Assembly: GCF_044003965.1 (NCBI RefSeq)
Contig: NZ_JBAWKC010000001.1
Location: 1-64,000, forward strand
Direction: 5' to 3'
Source: Yeosuana aquiaggeris
GTDB taxonomy: Bacteria; Bacteroidota; Bacteroidia; Flavobacteriales; Flavobacteriaceae
DNA: 64,000 nucleotides
Part shown: positions 15,366-24,688 of the stretch, in pieces
Numbering within the stretch: the first letter of the stretch is position 1
Layout: each line of letters begins with the position of its first letter
The notes under the pieces: model-generated
What the model saw: the letters and a program-made list of their open reading frames with translations, nothing else
Database searches by the model: none
What the model was told of the DNA's origin: nothing
Program-made: the position numbers and the translations under genes

Positions 15366-15584
15366 TTATTGCTTATTCCGTTTAAGAAGTCTTTTTTCTA
15401 TTAAAGATAATCTGTCTAATATTGAAAAACAGACCTCTTTATTAGTTTGGTCTGTGATGATAAAACTTTCATAATATTCAAAATCCTCCAATTCTTCTTC
15501 CCACATCAAATATTTCACAGACTGCAAGCTTGCTATCAATTCTTTTATAGATGCTCGCAATTGTTCTATTTGTTCATTGTCCAT
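15366..15584 (-). CDS. Uncharacterised 72-aa helical protein
   Basis: The product (MDNEQIEQLRASIKELIASL...) is acidic at its N-terminus and basic at its C-terminus (KRLLKRNKQ). Heptad-like leucine and isoleucine spacing at both ends suggests two helices around a central WEEELEDFEYY segment. There is no signal peptide or membrane segment. No family is recognised. It follows the terminator of element c and has its own strong terminator, so it is a separate small unit rather than part of the fdh operon. Confidence 0.65.
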   Translation of the reverse strand: MDNEQIEQLRASIKELIASLQSVKYLMWEEELEDFEYYESFIITDQTNKEVCFSILDRLSLIEKRLLKRNKQ

Positions 15585-15652
15585 TGCCTTTTGTTCTTAA
15601 TTTGTATTGAAATGTGTAAAATAATTAAAAATCATCTCCTTTTTACAAATAC

Positions 15653-15783
15653 TAAAAAAGCCTTGCTTTTTTGCAAGGCTTATGTTAGGCTTACTTCACC
15701 TTTCACTTAATAATATTTACTTGAATTAGTCGCCGAAAACTAACATATATTTTAATAATAAAACATGACAAATGTTAGGTATT
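15653..15783 (-). ncRNA. Candidate small RNA, element c
   Basis: Read on the minus strand the box CCTAACATTTGTCATGTTTT (15779-15760) begins 10 nt after the fdhA stop. The element ends with a strong terminator at 15681-15653 (AAGCCTTGC-AAAAAA-GCAAGGCTT then T5). It aligns with element d for about 60 nt beyond the box. Because it directly follows fdhA on the same strand it may be released from the 3' UTR of the formate operon and serves as that operon's terminator as well. Related copies elsewhere are not tied to fdh, so it is not simply an fdhA tail. Confidence 0.6.
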
Positions 15784-15789
15784 GAAAAA

Positions 15790-18516
15790 TTAACTAAGTT
15801 CACTTTTATACTTCCCTTTACTCTTTCTAATTCTTACAGCAACCACTTTATATTCCGGACACATAGCTTCAGAATCATGAATGTCTCCAGTGATATTATT
15901 AATCATGATATCGGGAAAATGAAAGGTCGTACTTAAAATCCCTTCTTTTACTTCATCTGTAATTCTTGCTTTTACATCTACCTTGCCTCTGGGCGATTCA
16001 ACACAAACATAATCTCCGTCATTTATTAAATAGGTACTGGCATCCTTAGGATTGATCATTAAATAATCATCATTCAAAATTTGTTCATTAGCGGTTCGCC
16101 TTGTCATAGCACCACAATTGTAATGCTCCAATTCTCTGTTGGTAGTGAGAATTAATGGGTAGTCTTTGGCATGTTCTGTTAGTTCTGCCGTTTCCTCCCA
16201 TGGATTGAATTTAAAGAAGCCTCTACCTCTTTTAAAGCTTTCCTGATGCAAAATTTTTGTATCAGTTCCATCTGGTTTTACCGGCCATTGCAAACCATTT
16301 TTTCCTAATCTATCCCATCGAATTCCTGCAAAAAATGGTACAATTTGTGAAATTTCTTCTAGCATACCGTCCGGAGTATAGTCTGGTTGATTATAACCCA
16401 TTTTATTCATAACTTCAACAATAATCTGACCATCAGGTTTTGCGCCTTCAATTGGTTTAACAACTTCACGTACCGCTTGCACTCTTCTTTCTCCATTAGT
16501 AAACGTGCCGCTTTTCTCCAAAAATGAGGCTCCAGGTAAAATGACATCTGCATATTTTGCGGTTTCAGTCATAAATAATTCCTGAACGATCACTAAATCT
16601 GTCGCTTCAAGCGCTTTTATAACTTTTTGAGTATTAGGGTCCGTTTGTACCACATCTTCTCCAATAATCCAAATGGCTTTTAATTTGCCTTTTAAGGCTG
16701 CATCAAACATTTCAGGGATTTTATATCCAATGTGTTTTGGTACTTCTGCACCATAAAATGCATTGTACTTTTTATTGACTTCCTCATTAGTCACATCTAA
16801 ATACCCCGCGCCCTGATGGGGCTGAACCCCCATGTCTGCAGAACCCTGTACATTGTTTTGACCTCTTAAGGGGTTAACGCCAACGCCTCTTCTACCTATA
16901 TTCCCTGTCATCATCGCCAAGTCTGCAATTTGCATTACTGTAAAGGTACCCTGAGAATGCTCTGTGACTCCAAGACCGTGAAATGACATGGCATTTGGAG
17001 CTGTTGCGTAAGCTATGGCTGCCGCCCGAACATCATAACGACTCACTCCCGATACTTTTTCTAAATGATCTAAATCTATTGAAAGCAACTCCCTTCTAAA
17101 ATCTTCATAGCCTTCCGTCCTGTTCTTAATAAAATCGTTATCTACAAGCCCTTCTGTAATAATATAATACATCATCATATTAAGAACCGCAACATTAGTT
17201 CCTGGTCTTAAAGCCAAATGATGGGTAGCGTATTTAGCCAATTCCGTTCTTCGTGGATCAATAACAATAGACACATTGTGCGATTTCATTGAAAACTGTT
17301 TCAACTTTGCACCAGTAACCGGATGTGCATCAGTAGGATTAGCTCCAATGACCATGATACAATTAGTGTCTTTTAAATCATCAATTGAGTTGGTGGCAGC
17401 TCCTGTACCATAAGTACGCTGCATACCTAAAGCTGTTGGGGAATGGCAAACCCTTGCACAACCATCTATGTTATTTGTGTTAATTACAGCTCTGAAGAAT
17501 TTTTGCATTAAATAATTTTCTTCATTAGTACAACGAGATGATGATATTCCCGCCATGGAGTCTGGTCCAAATTCTTTCTTATATGCTATAAATTTATCAG
17601 TGATGTAGCTATATACTTCGTCCCAGCTCACCTTTTCAAATTGACCATTTCTTTTGATCATTGGACTATTTAATCGGTCTGGATGGTTGTAGAATTTAAA
17701 AGCATACCGCCCTTTTAAACAGGTGTGACCCTGATTCACTTCAGCATCATAAGGGGCTCTAATACTTAATATTTCACCGTTATTTGTTGAAACCTCAAGA
17801 TTACAACCTACCCCACAATAAGTACAAATAGTTCTGGTGGTATTGGTAGCCTGTTTTGCCTTGGATTGAAAGACGTCTGAAATTGCTGATGTAGGACAAG
17901 CTTGAGAACAAGCCCCACAACTTACACAATCGGATGCTTCAAAACTTTGGCCCAATCCTTTTATAATGCGTGAATCAAATCCTCTTCCGGCCATACTCAA
18001 CACAAACTCCCCTTGTACTTCATCACAGGCGCGAACACATCGATAACAATTGATACATTTTGACAAATCTGAAGTCATGTAAGGATGACTCAAATCCTTT
18101 TTCCTGGATAAATGATTCTCCCCTTCAGGATAGCGTACTTCACGAATTCCTACTTGGGCAGCGACGGTTTGTAATTCACAATTCCCATTAACTTCACAGG
18201 TTAAACAATCTAATGGATGGTCTGTTAACACCAGTTCTATAATGTTTTTACGCAATTGTTTAATGGCTGGGCTACTTGTAAATATATACTGTCCTTCAGC
18301 AACTGGTGTATGGCAGGATGCCACCGTTTTAACTAGCCCGTTTTCCTGATTTGCTACCTCAACACTGCACACTCTGCAAGATCCAAAAGGCTCTAAATTA
18401 GGGGCGTCACATAAGGTCGGTACCAAAGACGCTTCTTTATAACGCCTTATAAATGATAGAATGGTCTCTCCTACATCTATATTAAAAGCCTGATTGTCAA
18501 TATATGCCGTTTTCAT
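15790..18516 (-). CDS. fdhA: Formate dehydrogenase catalytic subunit (Mo/W-bis-PGD, Cys type)
   Basis: The 908-aa protein has the NuoG-like N-terminus of NAD-linked formate dehydrogenases: a [2Fe-2S] domain (C36, C47, C50, then VASCH), a His-Cys cluster (HPLDCLTCEVNGNC), two ferredoxin [4Fe-4S] motifs (CINCYRCVRAC and CVSCGACSQACP), then CTYCGVGCN of the molybdopterin domain. The metal ligand is a cysteine, not selenocysteine: C357-H358 in RVCHSP. C-terminal residues form the guanine-dinucleotide binding domain. It oxidises formate to CO2 and passes electrons through the Fe-S chain to FdhB. Gene order fhs-fdhD-fdhB-fdhA on one strand gives a complete formate module. No Tat signal is seen, so it is cytoplasmic. 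Confidence 0.95.
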   Translation of the reverse strand: MKTAYIDNQAFNIDVGETILSFIRRYKEASLVPTLCDAPNLEPFGSCRVCSVEVANQENGLVKTVASCHTPVAEGQYIFTSSPAIKQLRKNIIELVLTDHPLDCLTCEVNGNCELQTVAAQVGIREVRYPEGENHLSRKKDLSHPYMTSDLSKCINCYRCVRACDEVQGEFVLSMAGRGFDSRIIKGLGQSFEASDCVSCGACSQACPTSAISDVFQSKAKQATNTTRTICTYCGVGCNLEVSTNNGEILSIRAPYDAEVNQGHTCLKGRYAFKFYNHPDRLNSPMIKRNGQFEKVSWDEVYSYITDKFIAYKKEFGPDSMAGISSSRCTNEENYLMQKFFRAVINTNNIDGCARVCHSPTALGMQRTYGTGAATNSIDDLKDTNCIMVIGANPTDAHPVTGAKLKQFSMKSHNVSIVIDPRRTELAKYATHHLALRPGTNVAVLNMMMYYIITEGLVDNDFIKNRTEGYEDFRRELLSIDLDHLEKVSGVSRYDVRAAAIAYATAPNAMSFHGLGVTEHSQGTFTVMQIADLAMMTGNIGRRGVGVNPLRGQNNVQGSADMGVQPHQGAGYLDVTNEEVNKKYNAFYGAEVPKHIGYKIPEMFDAALKGKLKAIWIIGEDVVQTDPNTQKVIKALEATDLVIVQELFMTETAKYADVILPGASFLEKSGTFTNGERRVQAVREVVKPIEGAKPDGQIIVEVMNKMGYNQPDYTPDGMLEEISQIVPFFAGIRWDRLGKNGLQWPVKPDGTDTKILHQESFKRGRGFFKFNPWEETAELTEHAKDYPLILTTNRELEHYNCGAMTRRTANEQILNDDYLMINPKDASTYLINDGDYVCVESPRGKVDVKARITDEVKEGILSTTFHFPDIMINNITGDIHDSEAMCPEYKVVAVRIRKSKGKYKSELS

Positions 18517-18527
18517 TCCTTTCTGAA

Positions 18528-20180
18528 TTAGTTGAAGTATGGTTTTAATTCGTCATTAAAATAATGTAACGCATTTCTTATAGGTAATGGAATACCTCCC
18601 CCATGAGCACATAAGGATCCCTTTTCAAGCGTAGATAAAAGATCATTAAATAATTGATTATCAATTTTGTAATCAGAGGTCATGGCCTTTTCAGATAATT
18701 CCTGACCTCTTTTTGTGCCTAATCTGCAGGGAAAACATTTTCCGCAACTTTCATAGGATGCAAAATCAAAAAGATGTTCAATAAACTTAATCATAGGAAA
18801 ATCATTGGGAATGCATACAAATGACCCATGACCTAATAAAAAGCCTTCTTTTGAAAAAGACTCAAAATCAACCGATAAATCCTTGATTTTTTCAACTGGA
18901 ACTAAACCTCCTAAAGGTCCACCAATCTGAATGGCTTTAACCTCGGTTTTGAACCCGCCTCCTAACTCATAAACTACTTTAGTTAAAGAAGTTCCCATCT
19001 CTACTTCATACAATCCCGGATTCTTAAAAAAGCTGTCAAGACAAATTAGTTTTGTGCCTGATGAACGTTCTGTTCCTGTTTTTTTCCATGATTTACCACC
19101 ATTAGAAACAATAAAATGTAAAGCTGCTAAAGTCTCAACGTTATTTACTACTGTTGGTTTATTAAATAATCCTTTTTGAGCTGGATAAGGTGGGCGAACT
19201 CTAACTTCCGGACGCTGCCCCTCAATAGAATTAATCAAGGCCGTTTCCTCTCCACAGATATAGGAGCCTTGGGCCTGAATAATTTTCAAATCGAAATTAA
19301 AATCACTTCCCGCTATATTTTCTCCTAATAATCCTTCTGAACGAAGTGCATCAATCGCTTTCTGAACAATTCTTGCGGCCTCCGGATATTCCGCTCTGAT
19401 GTATAAAATTCCATGACTGGCATGTGTTACATAACCTGCAATTAACATCCCAAATAAAACGGCATGCGGTTGTTGTTCCAATAAATATCGGTCAGAATAA
19501 GCGCCTGGATCCCCTTCATCTGCATTACAGATAATAAATTTATTCTTGTTTACTTCTTTCCGGCAAAATTCTAACTTCATTCCCATAGGAAAACCAGCCC
19601 CACCGCGACCTCTTAAGTTTGAGGTTTTTATCTCATCCAGAATTTTGGCAGAATCCGTTTTAAGTGCTTCTAAAAAAGGTTGATAATGTTGTGAAATAGT
19701 TGTGAAATCCCTTGTTAAAATGGCTTCTCCCGATGATAGCACCGTATATTTATCGAGATTTAAATCACTGTCATGTTTAATTAATTCCTTTAAATATTCT
19801 ATAGCTTTTCCTGAATAATTCTTTCCTTGAAAATGAAATGCCGCATTCTCATGGCATCGGCCTAAGCAGGTCATATGCCCAATTTCATCGGCATCAAAAT
19901 AGTCTCCAAGTGAATCAATGACTTTATCTTGTGTCCCAGCACAGACACAAGCAGTTCCATTACAGACATATACTTTTTTACCCTTGTTCTCAGGTTTTAA
20001 AAAATCATAAAAACTGGCGGTTCCATAGGCATTAGCTTTACCAATCAAAAAGGCTTCCGCTAATTTTTCCATATCATCAGGAGCAGGTGAACCACCGGGA
20101 TGGCTCAGTTTTCCTAATCTATCAAAGAAATTATCATCAATTCCTTTTCTGCCTAAAAGTTCACTTAAATTATCTGACAT
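18528..20180 (-). CDS. fdhB: Formate dehydrogenase NADH-binding subunit (fused NuoE-NuoF type)
   Basis: Residues about 1-150 are a NuoE-like thioredoxin-fold [2Fe-2S] domain (CNGTACVCAG and CLGRCHENA). Residues about 170-550 are NuoF-like, with the FMN/NADH site (GRGGAGFP) and the C-terminal [4Fe-4S] motif ESCGKCFPCRLG. In many organisms these are separate genes (fdsG and fdsB); here they are one 550-aa chain. It would transfer electrons from FdhA to NAD+. It lies 11 bp upstream of fdhA and 5 bp after fdhD, so it is co-transcribed. Confidence 0.93.
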   Translation of the reverse strand: MSDNLSELLGRKGIDDNFFDRLGKLSHPGGSPAPDDMEKLAEAFLIGKANAYGTASFYDFLKPENKGKKVYVCNGTACVCAGTQDKVIDSLGDYFDADEIGHMTCLGRCHENAAFHFQGKNYSGKAIEYLKELIKHDSDLNLDKYTVLSSGEAILTRDFTTISQHYQPFLEALKTDSAKILDEIKTSNLRGRGGAGFPMGMKLEFCRKEVNKNKFIICNADEGDPGAYSDRYLLEQQPHAVLFGMLIAGYVTHASHGILYIRAEYPEAARIVQKAIDALRSEGLLGENIAGSDFNFDLKIIQAQGSYICGEETALINSIEGQRPEVRVRPPYPAQKGLFNKPTVVNNVETLAALHFIVSNGGKSWKKTGTERSSGTKLICLDSFFKNPGLYEVEMGTSLTKVVYELGGGFKTEVKAIQIGGPLGGLVPVEKIKDLSVDFESFSKEGFLLGHGSFVCIPNDFPMIKFIEHLFDFASYESCGKCFPCRLGTKRGQELSEKAMTSDYKIDNQLFNDLLSTLEKGSLCAHGGGIPLPIRNALHYFNDELKPYFN

Positions 20181-20185
20181 TTGAC

Positions 20186-21010
20186 TTAACTTACTTTTTT
20201 GTTTGAGTTACTGTTTTTGGTCCTTTGAGGATTTGAATAACAGGTACTTCTGCCTTTTCTGCAAAAGGCAAAAAGTGTAATTCCTAGTTCTTTTGCATAA
20301 TCAACAGCTAGTGATGAAGGTGCTGAAACTGCCGCTAAAAAAGGGATTCGTGCTTTAAAACACTTAATCACTATTTCATAAGAAACACGCCCGCTAACGG
20401 TAATGATTTTAGCCTGATCTAATTTATCCAGAGTTATTAACTTTCCTACCACTTTATCAACCGCGTTATGACGGCCAATATCTTCCATGGAGCACATTAA
20501 CTGACCCTCTAATGAAAATGCAGCCGCTGCATGAGTCCCTCCGGACTCCATAAAATCATGTTGATGCGCATTCATTTTTTCGAACAACTCATCAATTAAA
20601 CCAATATCAATCTTTTTATTGTTGTCAATCGTTTTTCCAATAAAGGCTAAATCTCCTAATTCCGTTTTGCCACATATTCCACAAGATGACACGGACAGCA
20701 AACTGCGGCTATTTAAATAGCCTTCACCAAGTTTATTCTCAGGTATATTAACATCTACAATGGTGACGATGCCTTTTTTGTTTTCTTTTTTAAGAACAAT
20801 ATCTGGCAAAAACTTTAGGTCATTAATGATACCTTCTGAGTGCAACAAGCCACGCACCAAACTAACGTCTTCTCCCGGAGTACGCATAGTAATGGTAAAG
20901 GGTTTGTTATTGATATTGATTTGTAAAGCTTCTTCAATTGTTAAAGAATCAACAATTTTGTTACTTGATTTAACATCAAATTTAACCCCTTCATAGTTTC
21001 TTGTCGCCAT
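20186..21010 (-). CDS. fdhD: FdhD sulfurtransferase
   Basis: FdhD delivers sulfur to the molybdenum cofactor of formate dehydrogenase and is required for its activity. The sulfur-transfer motif CGIC is present in SSCGICGKTELGDL, followed by the family segments GGTHAAA and EDIGRHNAVDK and VSGRVSYEIV. 274 aa is the normal length. It stands between fhs (37 bp upstream) and fdhB (5 bp downstream), matching its role in maturing FdhA. Confidence 0.95.
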   Translation of the reverse strand: MATRNYEGVKFDVKSSNKIVDSLTIEEALQININNKPFTITMRTPGEDVSLVRGLLHSEGIINDLKFLPDIVLKKENKKGIVTIVDVNIPENKLGEGYLNSRSLLSVSSCGICGKTELGDLAFIGKTIDNNKKIDIGLIDELFEKMNAHQHDFMESGGTHAAAAFSLEGQLMCSMEDIGRHNAVDKVVGKLITLDKLDQAKIITVSGRVSYEIVIKCFKARIPFLAAVSAPSSLAVDYAKELGITLFAFCRKGRSTCYSNPQRTKNSNSNKKVS

Positions 21011-21047
21011 CTTTTTGTTTTCTTTCTATCTTTGAAGTTACACTTAT

Positions 21048-22715
21048 TTAAAATAAACCGGTAATATTACCCTCATTATCAATGTTAATATTTTCTGAAG
21101 CCGGATGCGCAGGAAGTCCTGGCATACGCATCATATCACCAGATATTGGAACTAAAAAACCAGCTCCAGCGGCTATTTCAATTTCTCTAATGGTAATAAT
21201 AAAACCTTTTGGCCTCCCTAATAGAGCAGGATTATCTGATAATGATTTTTGAGTTTTTGCTATGCAAACGGGTAAATGATCTAATCCTAAATTGGTAATC
21301 GTTTTTAAATTCTTGTTTGCCAACCCAGAATATTCAACCCCATCTGCTCCGTAAATTTTGGTGGCGATCATTTCAATCTTAGATTTCACATCCAAGTCCC
21401 AAGAGTATAAGGGTTTAAAATTAGAAGACACTTCTTCAACAATATCAACCACATGTTGCGCCAATTCTAAAGCACCTTTTCCTCCTTTTTCCCAAACTTC
21501 AGCTAAGGCTACTCTAATATTATTTCTTTTGGCAAAATCTTTAATAATAGCAATTTCATCATCATGATCAGTCATAAATCTATTAATAGCAATTACAGGT
21601 GTTAACCCGAACTGTTTAATGTTTTCTAAATGCTTTTCTAAATTTGGCAATCCTTTTGTTAAGGCGGTAACATTAGGTTCTGTTAACGACTTTAAGTCCA
21701 TGCCTCCATGATATTTTAAAGCTCTGATAGTAGTTGTAATGACCACTGCTTTTGGAGTTAATCCTGCACTTTGACATTTTATATCCAAAAACTTTTCAGC
21801 ACCAAGATCTGCCCCAAAACCAGCCTCCGTTACAGTATATTCTCCCAGTGTCATTCCCATTCTGGTAGCTATCACCGAGTTAGTTCCTTGAGCAATATTA
21901 GCAAATGGTCCTCCATGTATAATCGCTGGATTTCCTTCAAGTGTTTGCACTAAATTAGGTTTGACAGCATCCTTAAGTAAGGCCGCCATGGCGCCTTCAA
22001 CTTTTAAATCCCTTGCATAGACAGGTGTTCTTTCATGTGTATAACCAATAAAAATATTTCCTAAACGCTTTTTTAGATCTCCCAGATCATCTGAAAGACA
22101 TAAAATGGCCATTATTTCAGAAGCTGCTGTTATATCAAAGCCTGTTTCTCTTGGAACTCCTGATCCGGTACCTCCAAGACCTATAATAATATTTCTAAGT
22201 GATCTGTCATTCATATCCATAACCCGTTTCCAGGCAACAGTTCTGGGGTCAATTCCTAAGGAATTCGTTTTACTTTGAATATTATTGTCAATAATTGCTG
22301 ATAATAAATTATGGGCTTTCTCAATAGCGCCAAAATCACCGGTGAAATGTAAATTGATGTCTTCCATAGGAACCACCTGAGAATAGCCGCCTCCTGTTGC
22401 CCCTCCTTTAATACCAAAAACAGGCCCAAGTGATGGCTCTCTCAAAACAACTACTGATTGCTTACCTAATTGATTTAGTCCTTCAGATAAACCTATAGAC
22501 ATTGTCGTTTTTCCTTCACCAGCTGGAGTAGGAGAAATGGCCGTAACTAGAATTAAATTGCTTTTTTTAGATTTTGTTATGTCAATTTTCGATAAAGGTA
22601 TTTTAGCCTTGTATTTACCGTACATTTCAATCTCATCTGATTCTAAGCCCAGCTTATTGGCGATTATTGAAATGTGTTTCATTTCTGTTTTCTTTGCTAT
22701 TTCTAAGTCCGTCAT
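21048..22715 (-). CDS. fhs: Formate-tetrahydrofolate ligase
   Basis: Fhs makes 10-formyl-THF from formate, THF and ATP. The ATP-binding motif TPAGEGKTTMSIG is at about residues 62-74, and the family blocks ETGFDITAASEIMAIL and HGGPFANIAQGTNS are intact. 555 aa is full length. It is the first gene of the fhs-fdhD-fdhB-fdhA operon, so formate can either be oxidised or enter one-carbon metabolism from the same transcript. The Fhs reaction is reversible, so 10-formyl-THF could also be a source of formate for the dehydrogenase. Confidence 0.96.
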   Translation of the reverse strand: MTDLEIAKKTEMKHISIIANKLGLESDEIEMYGKYKAKIPLSKIDITKSKKSNLILVTAISPTPAGEGKTTMSIGLSEGLNQLGKQSVVVLREPSLGPVFGIKGGATGGGYSQVVPMEDINLHFTGDFGAIEKAHNLLSAIIDNNIQSKTNSLGIDPRTVAWKRVMDMNDRSLRNIIIGLGGTGSGVPRETGFDITAASEIMAILCLSDDLGDLKKRLGNIFIGYTHERTPVYARDLKVEGAMAALLKDAVKPNLVQTLEGNPAIIHGGPFANIAQGTNSVIATRMGMTLGEYTVTEAGFGADLGAEKFLDIKCQSAGLTPKAVVITTTIRALKYHGGMDLKSLTEPNVTALTKGLPNLEKHLENIKQFGLTPVIAINRFMTDHDDEIAIIKDFAKRNNIRVALAEVWEKGGKGALELAQHVVDIVEEVSSNFKPLYSWDLDVKSKIEMIATKIYGADGVEYSGLANKNLKTITNLGLDHLPVCIAKTQKSLSDNPALLGRPKGFIITIREIEIAAGAGFLVPISGDMMRMPGLPAHPASENINIDNEGNITGLF

Positions 22716-22991
22716 TTTAAATGATTAAAAATTATATGCTCGTTTTGAGGTAATGTTTATAAATGTAAAAAAATTAACTGAAATAGAAACTGTCATTAGT
22801 TAGATAGCGCAAAATAATGCTTCGTGGCTTGATAAAAGAAATTCAACTTTTAAATGCACCGTTTGAAAAGAAATAGTAAATTACGTTTAAACCAATACTA
22901 CTGTAATTTGTCATAAAAATAAATTTACCAACTATTATAATATATTGTAGTTTTGCAAACTTAAACAAGTATGTAATTAACAACCAAGTCA
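22716..22991. promoter_or_regulatory. Divergent promoter region between fhs and the amidoligase operon
   Basis: The plus strand has an exact -7 element TAGTTTTG at 22948-22955, 37 bp before the TTG start at 22992. On the minus strand a near match (ATTATTTTG, one base short of consensus) lies around 22810-22820 for fhs. An ATG at 22971 is followed at once by a stop and is not a start. No other feature is seen. Confidence 0.5.
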
Positions 22992-23696
22992 TTGAAAGAA
23001 GAATATCACAAATGGTACTCACCTACCTTAAGTAAAGACATTGAAATGCTCGTTTTTGGGCATGCAGGCTATCCTGTAATATTATTTCCTACCACCAGCG
23101 GACGTTATTATGAGTGCAAGGATTTTAAACTTATAGATTCTGTAAAATGGTTTCTTGACGAAGGGTTGGTTCAAATTTTTTGTCCAGACAGTATCAATGA
23201 ATTAAGTTGGTACAACAAAAATATTCATCCGGCTGAGCGTGTAAAAAATCATATTTGGTATGATAAATTTATTTTAGACGAAGTTGTAAACCCCATTTGC
23301 CATGAAAAAGGCCTTGCCAAAGTGGCTGTTGCCGGACCTAGTTTTGGAGGCTATCAAGCGGCCAATTTTGCGTTTAAACATCCTGAAAAAGTAAGTCACA
23401 TGTTTAGTATGAGTGGGGCTTTTGATATTAAATCGTTTATGGATGGGTACTATGATGACAATGTGTTTTTTAATAATCCTATGGACTTTCTACCAGGAAG
23501 TAATCACCCTGATTTATGGAATATGAAAATAGTTTTAGGCGTAGGAGAATGGGATATCTGTTTAGAATCCAATCAAAAATTAGCAAAAATATTAAGCGAT
23601 AAAAACATTCCTTTTTGGTATGACGAACGCAAATGGGCAGAACATGACTGGCCAATTTGGAGACAAATGTTTCCGCATTATTTATCAAAATTATAA
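22992..23696 (+). CDS. Alpha/beta hydrolase of the esterase family, TTG start
   Basis: The 234-aa protein has the alpha/beta-hydrolase nucleophile elbow in GPSFGGYQAA (serine near residue 119) and a C-terminal AEHDWPIW histidine, as in the putative esterase (Esterase D-like) family. It has no signal peptide. In-frame stops upstream rule out an ATG, so translation must begin at TTG (22992) or further inside. It is the first of five same-strand genes, separated by 7-17 bp, encoding ATP-grasp, GCS2 and amidotransferase-like proteins. In this company it may release or hydrolyse an amide or ester product. Confidence 0.85.
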   Translation: MKEEYHKWYSPTLSKDIEMLVFGHAGYPVILFPTTSGRYYECKDFKLIDSVKWFLDEGLVQIFCPDSINELSWYNKNIHPAERVKNHIWYDKFILDEVVNPICHEKGLAKVAVAGPSFGGYQAANFAFKHPEKVSHMFSMSGAFDIKSFMDGYYDDNVFFNNPMDFLPGSNHPDLWNMKIVLGVGEWDICLESNQKLAKILSDKNIPFWYDERKWAEHDWPIWRQMFPHYLSKL

Positions 23697-23713
23697 TTAA
23701 AAACTTTACCATT

Positions 23714-24676
23714 ATGAAAAAAATAGGCATTTTATTTGGACAGGAGAACACATTCCCTCAAGCATTTATTGATCGCGTAAATGAAAAAGGAATCAAAGAT
23801 ATTAAGGCAGAAGCAGTCAGTATTGACATGGTTGAGCAAGCAAAACCTACAGACTATGCAGTCATAATTGATAGAATATCACAAGATGTTCCCTTTTATC
23901 GTGCCTACCTAAAAAATGCGGCTATTTCTGGAACGGCTGTTATTAATAATCCGTTTTGGTGGAGTGCAGATGAAAAGTTTTTTAATAATGCTCTCGCCGA
24001 AAAAGTGGGTGTGCCAGTTCCTAAAACCTTTATTTTACCAACCTCTCACAGACCACCAGACACTAATGAAAATTCATTTAGAAACATGAAATTTCCTTTT
24101 AACTGGGAACAAATGTTTGAAACCATTGGTTTTCCTGCCTATATGAAACCGCATGATGGTGGTGGATGGAAAAGTGTTTATCGTGTAGAATCACCAGAAG
24201 ATTTATGGGAAAAACATGCAGAGACAGAAAATTTAGTGATGATGCTTCAGGAAGAAATCAATTTTACTGAATATTTCAGATGTTATGTTTTGAATACTGA
24301 TAATGTTCATATCATGCAATATGAACCAAGAAACCCACATCATTTACGTTACGTTATTGATGGGCCACCGGTAAAAAAGGAAATTCTAGATTTGGTAAGA
24401 AAATATTGTGTTCGTTTGAATAAAGCCTTAGGATATGACTTCAACACCGTTGAGTTTGCTGTTAGAGATGGTATTCCATATGCTATCGATTTTTGTAATC
24501 CGGCTCCGGACGCTGATATCAATTCAGTAGGTCAGGAAAATTTTAATTGGATTGTGGAAAACGCTGCTAATATGGCTATTGAAAAGGCTCAACAATTCAA
24601 AAAAGGCAAAATGAATTTAACCTGGGGAACTTTTGTAAAAGATCAAATTACAGGTAAAAAGACCCCTCTTAAATAA
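23714..24676 (+). CDS. ATP-grasp amide ligase, 320 aa
   Basis: The frame is open from 23657, but the ATG at 23714 (MKKIGILFGQENTFP) follows the hydrolase stop by 17 bp and starts the fold, so I use it. ATP-grasp features: AYMKPHDGGGWKSV (ATP lysine and glycine-rich loop, about residues 142-155), LQEEINFTEYFRCYV, and the metal-binding end AIDFCNPAPDAD. Such enzymes join a carboxylate to an amine via an acyl phosphate. The substrate is unknown. It sits directly before a GCS2-type ligase, suggesting a multi-step peptide or amide assembly. Confidence 0.85.
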   Translation: MKKIGILFGQENTFPQAFIDRVNEKGIKDIKAEAVSIDMVEQAKPTDYAVIIDRISQDVPFYRAYLKNAAISGTAVINNPFWWSADEKFFNNALAEKVGVPVPKTFILPTSHRPPDTNENSFRNMKFPFNWEQMFETIGFPAYMKPHDGGGWKSVYRVESPEDLWEKHAETENLVMMLQEEINFTEYFRCYVLNTDNVHIMQYEPRNPHHLRYVIDGPPVKKEILDLVRKYCVRLNKALGYDFNTVEFAVRDGIPYAIDFCNPAPDADINSVGQENFNWIVENAANMAIEKAQQFKKGKMNLTWGTFVKDQITGKKTPLK

Positions 24677-24688
24677 CAGAAATTAATT

